Below are positions 5,979-7,671 of a stretch of 7,671 bases of DNA, one piece after another. The notes under the pieces were generated by a model. It worked only from the letters and a program-made list of their open reading frames with translations, did not search any database and had not been told where the DNA came from. The translations under genes and the position numbers were made by a program. The stretch lies in the NCBI GenBank assembly GCA_030046135.1, contig JASIEC010000089.1, positions 1 through 7,671 on the forward strand, given 5' to 3'. Source of the DNA: Thermoplasmata archaeon. GTDB taxonomy: Archaea; Thermoplasmatota; Thermoplasmata; Lutacidiplasmatales; UBA184. How positions within the stretch are numbered: the first letter of the stretch is position 1; each line of letters begins with the position of its first letter.

Positions 5979-7400
5979 TCAGTACCCCCTCTCGAGGATC
6001 GAGACGGTCACGGACGAGCCGGTCCCCGCGTGGCTGTGGATCGCCCCGCGCTTCGCGTTCGGCAGCTGGAGCGTCGGGTCCCCGAAGTGCTTGCCGATCC
6101 GGCCCTGGAGCTGCCAGAGGGCGAAGACCCCCTGCATCAATCCGGTCGCGCCGACCGGGTGGCCGCAGGCGATGAGGCCCCCCGACGGGTTGACGGGGAT
6201 CTTCCCGGCCTCGGGGACCGGGAGGCCGTAGTCGAGGTGCGGCAGGAACGGGGCGCCCGAGGTCGTGAAGTCGTACCCCTCGCCGTAGCGGCAGAGGCCC
6301 AGGTCCTCGTACGTCTGGATCTCGCTGGACGCGTACGCGTCGTGGAGCTCGATGAAGTCGAGCTGGCGGATCGGGTCGGTGATGCCGGCCATCCGGTACG
6401 CCTCGAGACCGGCCGCGCGGCCGGCCCGGAACGAGTGGACGCCGGGGTAGGAGAGGTTCGTGTAGTCGGAGGCCTTCTCGTGCGGGAAGAGCGGGACCTT
6501 CCCGAACGGGCGGTCGGCGAGCCGCATCGTGTCGGTCCCGCAGCCGACGCCGAGGACGCGGACCGGCTTGTCGGTGAACTCGCGCGCCCGCGACTCGTCG
6601 CACAGCACCGCGACCGCCGCTCCGTCCGACATGGTGCAGATCTGGTCGCGCGTGAGCGGGTAGGAGATCATCTCCGAGCGGAGGACGTCGTCGACGGTCA
6701 CCCGCTTCGGGTACTGGGCGTACGGGTTGTGGAGCGCGTTGATGTGGTTCTTCACCGAGACCCAGCTCATCACGCGCTGCGCCTCGGCGATCGCGAGACG
6801 CTGCGCCTCGCGCTCGTCCTTGACGTGCGCGAACTTCCCCCGGCGCACGTACTCGTAGATGTGGCGGATGACCATCAGGGCGTAGTAGCCCGTGTAGAAG
6901 CCGCCGAGCGGGAAGTCGAAGTTCGTGTCGGAGGCGAGCGCGATGAACTCGTTCCCCTTCCACGTCGCGACCCGGCTCATCGTCTCGTAGCCGGCGGCGA
7001 GGCAGACGTCCATCCGCCCGCTCGCCACCGCCTCGTACGCGGCCTGGAAGCACTCCCCTCCGGTCGCGCCGCCCCACTCGATCCGGACCGAGCCCTTCGG
7101 GTTCATCCCGAGGTAGTCCTGGACCATGCTCGCGGCCTTGAGCTGGCGGGAGAAGTGGTCCGAGAAGTACGAGATCCGGGTCCCGTCGATCCGGTCGGAG
7201 GTGAGGTTCGTCACGTCCTTGAGCGCGTAGTCGTAGGCGCGCTTCACCATCAGCCGGAAATCCATCGCGGGGTGCGCCTTCGCGAACTTCGTGACCCCGC
7301 CCGTGACGAAGTAGACCTTGCGGCCCTTCGACGGCGGCGTCCGGGGCGGCGGCGATCGGGCAGCGCGGCGGGGGGTCGGGCGACGGGTTCGAGCCGGCAT
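5979..7400 (-). CDS. Thiolase-fold protein (archaeal acetyl-CoA acetyltransferase/SCP2-like) with glycine at the expected nucleophile position (473 aa)
   Basis: Thiolases join or cleave acyl-CoA thioesters with a nucleophilic Cys and two catalytic loops. The fold is clear: VYFVTGGVTKF (29-39), VASGRMDVCLAAGYETMSR (125-143), KNHINALHNPYAQYPKRVTVDDVL (217-240), PLTRDQICTMSDGAAVAVL (248-266), ELHDAYASSEI (351-361), NPSGGLIACGHPVGATG (404-420) with H414, and HAGTGSSVTVSIL (457-469). The segment that usually reads as C-(A/S)-(S/T)-G is WGGATGGECF here (109-118), placing Gly111 where the nucleophilic Cys should be; C117 is six residues later. Either the chemistry differs, as in Ltp2-type thiolase-fold aldolases, or my hand alignment is off. 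Residues 1-27 are Arg/Pro-rich low complexity. ATG at 7400 is preferred over an in-frame GTG at 7448, because a TATA-like element lies between them. The DUF35 gene follows after 2 nt; no HMG-CoA synthase gene is adjacent. Confidence 0.9.
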   Translation of the reverse strand: MPARTRRPTPRRAARSPPPRTPPSKGRKVYFVTGGVTKFAKAHPAMDFRLMVKRAYDYALKDVTNLTSDRIDGTRISYFSDHFSRQLKAASMVQDYLGMNPKGSVRIEWGGATGGECFQAAYEAVASGRMDVCLAAGYETMSRVATWKGNEFIALASDTNFDFPLGGFYTGYYALMVIRHIYEYVRRGKFAHVKDEREAQRLAIAEAQRVMSWVSVKNHINALHNPYAQYPKRVTVDDVLRSEMISYPLTRDQICTMSDGAAVAVLCDESRAREFTDKPVRVLGVGCGTDTMRLADRPFGKVPLFPHEKASDYTNLSYPGVHSFRAGRAAGLEAYRMAGITDPIRQLDFIELHDAYASSEIQTYEDLGLCRYGEGYDFTTSGAPFLPHLDYGLPVPEAGKIPVNPSGGLIACGHPVGATGLMQGVFALWQLQGRIGKHFGDPTLQLPNAKRGAIHSHAGTGSSVTVSILERGY

Positions 7401-7433
7401 GTGCGGAGGTGCCGCGGCCCAATCTCGTCCGGG

Positions 7434-7441
7434 TCTTAACG
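7434..7441 (-). promoter_or_regulatory. Possible TATA-like element for the thiolase/DUF35 unit
   Basis: The minus strand reads CGTTAAGA, the only A/T-rich patch upstream of the thiolase ATG. Its centre is about 37 bp from the ATG, predicting a leader of roughly 11 nt. It shares GTTAA with the box at 1229-1236 but is a poorer TATA match. Confidence 0.4.
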
Positions 7442-7463
7442 TGCGCACGCTCCCGCGCGCGGG
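7440..7463. repeat. Two small palindromes in the thiolase-argF divergent spacer
   Basis: CGTGCGCACG (7440-7449) and CCCGCGCGCGGG (7452-7463) are perfect palindromes of 10 and 12 bp, two bases apart. They lie immediately upstream of the putative thiolase TATA element and about 15 bp before the argF promoter region. Both are short and GC-only or nearly so, so chance cannot be excluded. Confidence 0.4.
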
Positions 7464-7477
7464 GGCCGGGAGGAAGA

Positions 7478-7483
7478 GGTTTT
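7478..7483 (+). promoter_or_regulatory. Weak TATA-like element for argF
   Basis: GGTTTT, preceded by the purine run GGGAGGAAGAG (7468-7478), which is BRE-like, is centred about 27 bp upstream of the argF ATG. The spacing fits a leaderless transcript, but the element is a poor TATA match and the call rests mainly on position. Confidence 0.35.
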
Positions 7484-7507
7484 CCGCTCCGTCCCCTCGG
7501 CGCGACG

Positions 7508-7671
7508 ATGCCCCGCGCCCCCGCCAAACGAGACCTCCTCTCCGTCCAGGACATCGCGGACGACCTTCCCGCCCTCCTCGCGCGGGCCGGGCGCTTGAAG
7601 GCGGACCGGCGCGCCGGCCGCCGCTCGAAGGTCCTCGAGGGGCAGAGCGTCGCGCTGATCTTCGAGAAGCC
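7508..7671 (+). CDS. argF: Ornithine carbamoyltransferase (N-terminal 54 codons; continues beyond window)
   Basis: The enzyme makes citrulline from ornithine and carbamoyl phosphate in arginine synthesis, in the cytoplasm. The visible part reads KRDLLSVQDIADDLPALL (7-24), then ARAGRLKADRRAG and LEGQSVALIFEK (43-54), which matches the family's N-terminal helix and the strand leading into the carbamoyl-phosphate loop (usually STRTR). That loop lies just past the window edge, so ornithine versus aspartate specificity is judged only from the N-terminal pattern LKADRR...G..VALIFEK, characteristic of ornithine enzymes. ATG at 7508 is the natural start and gives a family-typical N terminus. No Shine-Dalgarno is close to it. 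The gene diverges from the thiolase/DUF35 unit across 107 bp. Confidence 0.9.
   Translation, partial: MPRAPAKRDLLSVQDIADDLPALLARAGRLKADRRAGRRSKVLEGQSVALIFEK

Noticed and set aside
6030..7439. A 469-codon plus-strand frame opposite the thiolase
   Set aside because: Antisense shadow with repetitive acidic and basic residues and no family motif.
5977..7554. Upstream in-frame extension of DUF35, suggesting a 701-residue fusion protein
   Set aside because: This part lies over the thiolase in another frame and reads as Arg/Pro/Gly-rich noise. DUF35 similarity begins only after the ATG at 5976.

Overview
The window looks like a stretch of archaeal chromosome with very high G+C (about 70% by eye). 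Four things point to Archaea. The tRNA-Phe gene does not encode its CCA end. Archaeal TATA-like boxes lie about 25-30 bp upstream of GTG starts or of the tRNA, as expected for leaderless or nearly leaderless transcripts. The topoisomerase I carries an archaeal-style run of zinc ribbons. A thiolase-fold gene is followed directly by a DUF35 zinc-ribbon/OB-fold gene, a typically archaeal pairing. The proteins are not strikingly acidic, which argues against a haloarchaeon. A high-GC Thermoplasmatota-type archaeon is my best guess, at low confidence.

Layout: (1) 1-1207, minus strand: a creatininase-family metallohydrolase gene followed, with an ATGA overlap, by uvrA, of which only the N-terminal 162 codons are in the window. 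(2) 1333-3783, minus strand: complete topA. (3) 3784-3963: a divergent regulatory region with TATA boxes for topA (minus) and tRNA-Phe (plus) and two perfect palindromes between them. (4) 3964-4037: tRNA-Phe(GAA). (5) 4130-5434, plus strand: a 12-helix MFS exporter whose GTG start follows a 9-bp perfect hairpin. (6) 5449-7400, minus strand: a two-gene unit, thiolase-fold enzyme then DUF35 protein, 2 nt apart. It converges on the MFS gene with only 14 nt between stop codons. (7) 7508-7671, plus strand: the beginning of ornithine carbamoyltransferase (argF), divergent from the thiolase unit.

Most content is housekeeping: nucleotide excision repair, DNA topology, tRNA, arginine biosynthesis. The most unusual point is the thiolase/DUF35 pair. 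The thiolase keeps the GHPxGATG histidine loop and an HDAYA motif, but the position of the nucleophilic cysteine appears to be glycine, and no HMG-CoA synthase gene is beside it. It may therefore carry out chemistry other than standard acetyl-CoA condensation. The second most unusual point is the 22-bp perfect palindrome between topA and tRNA-Phe. No CRISPR array, insertion sequence, prophage or defence cassette is visible, and no stretch over 300 bases lacks a gene.
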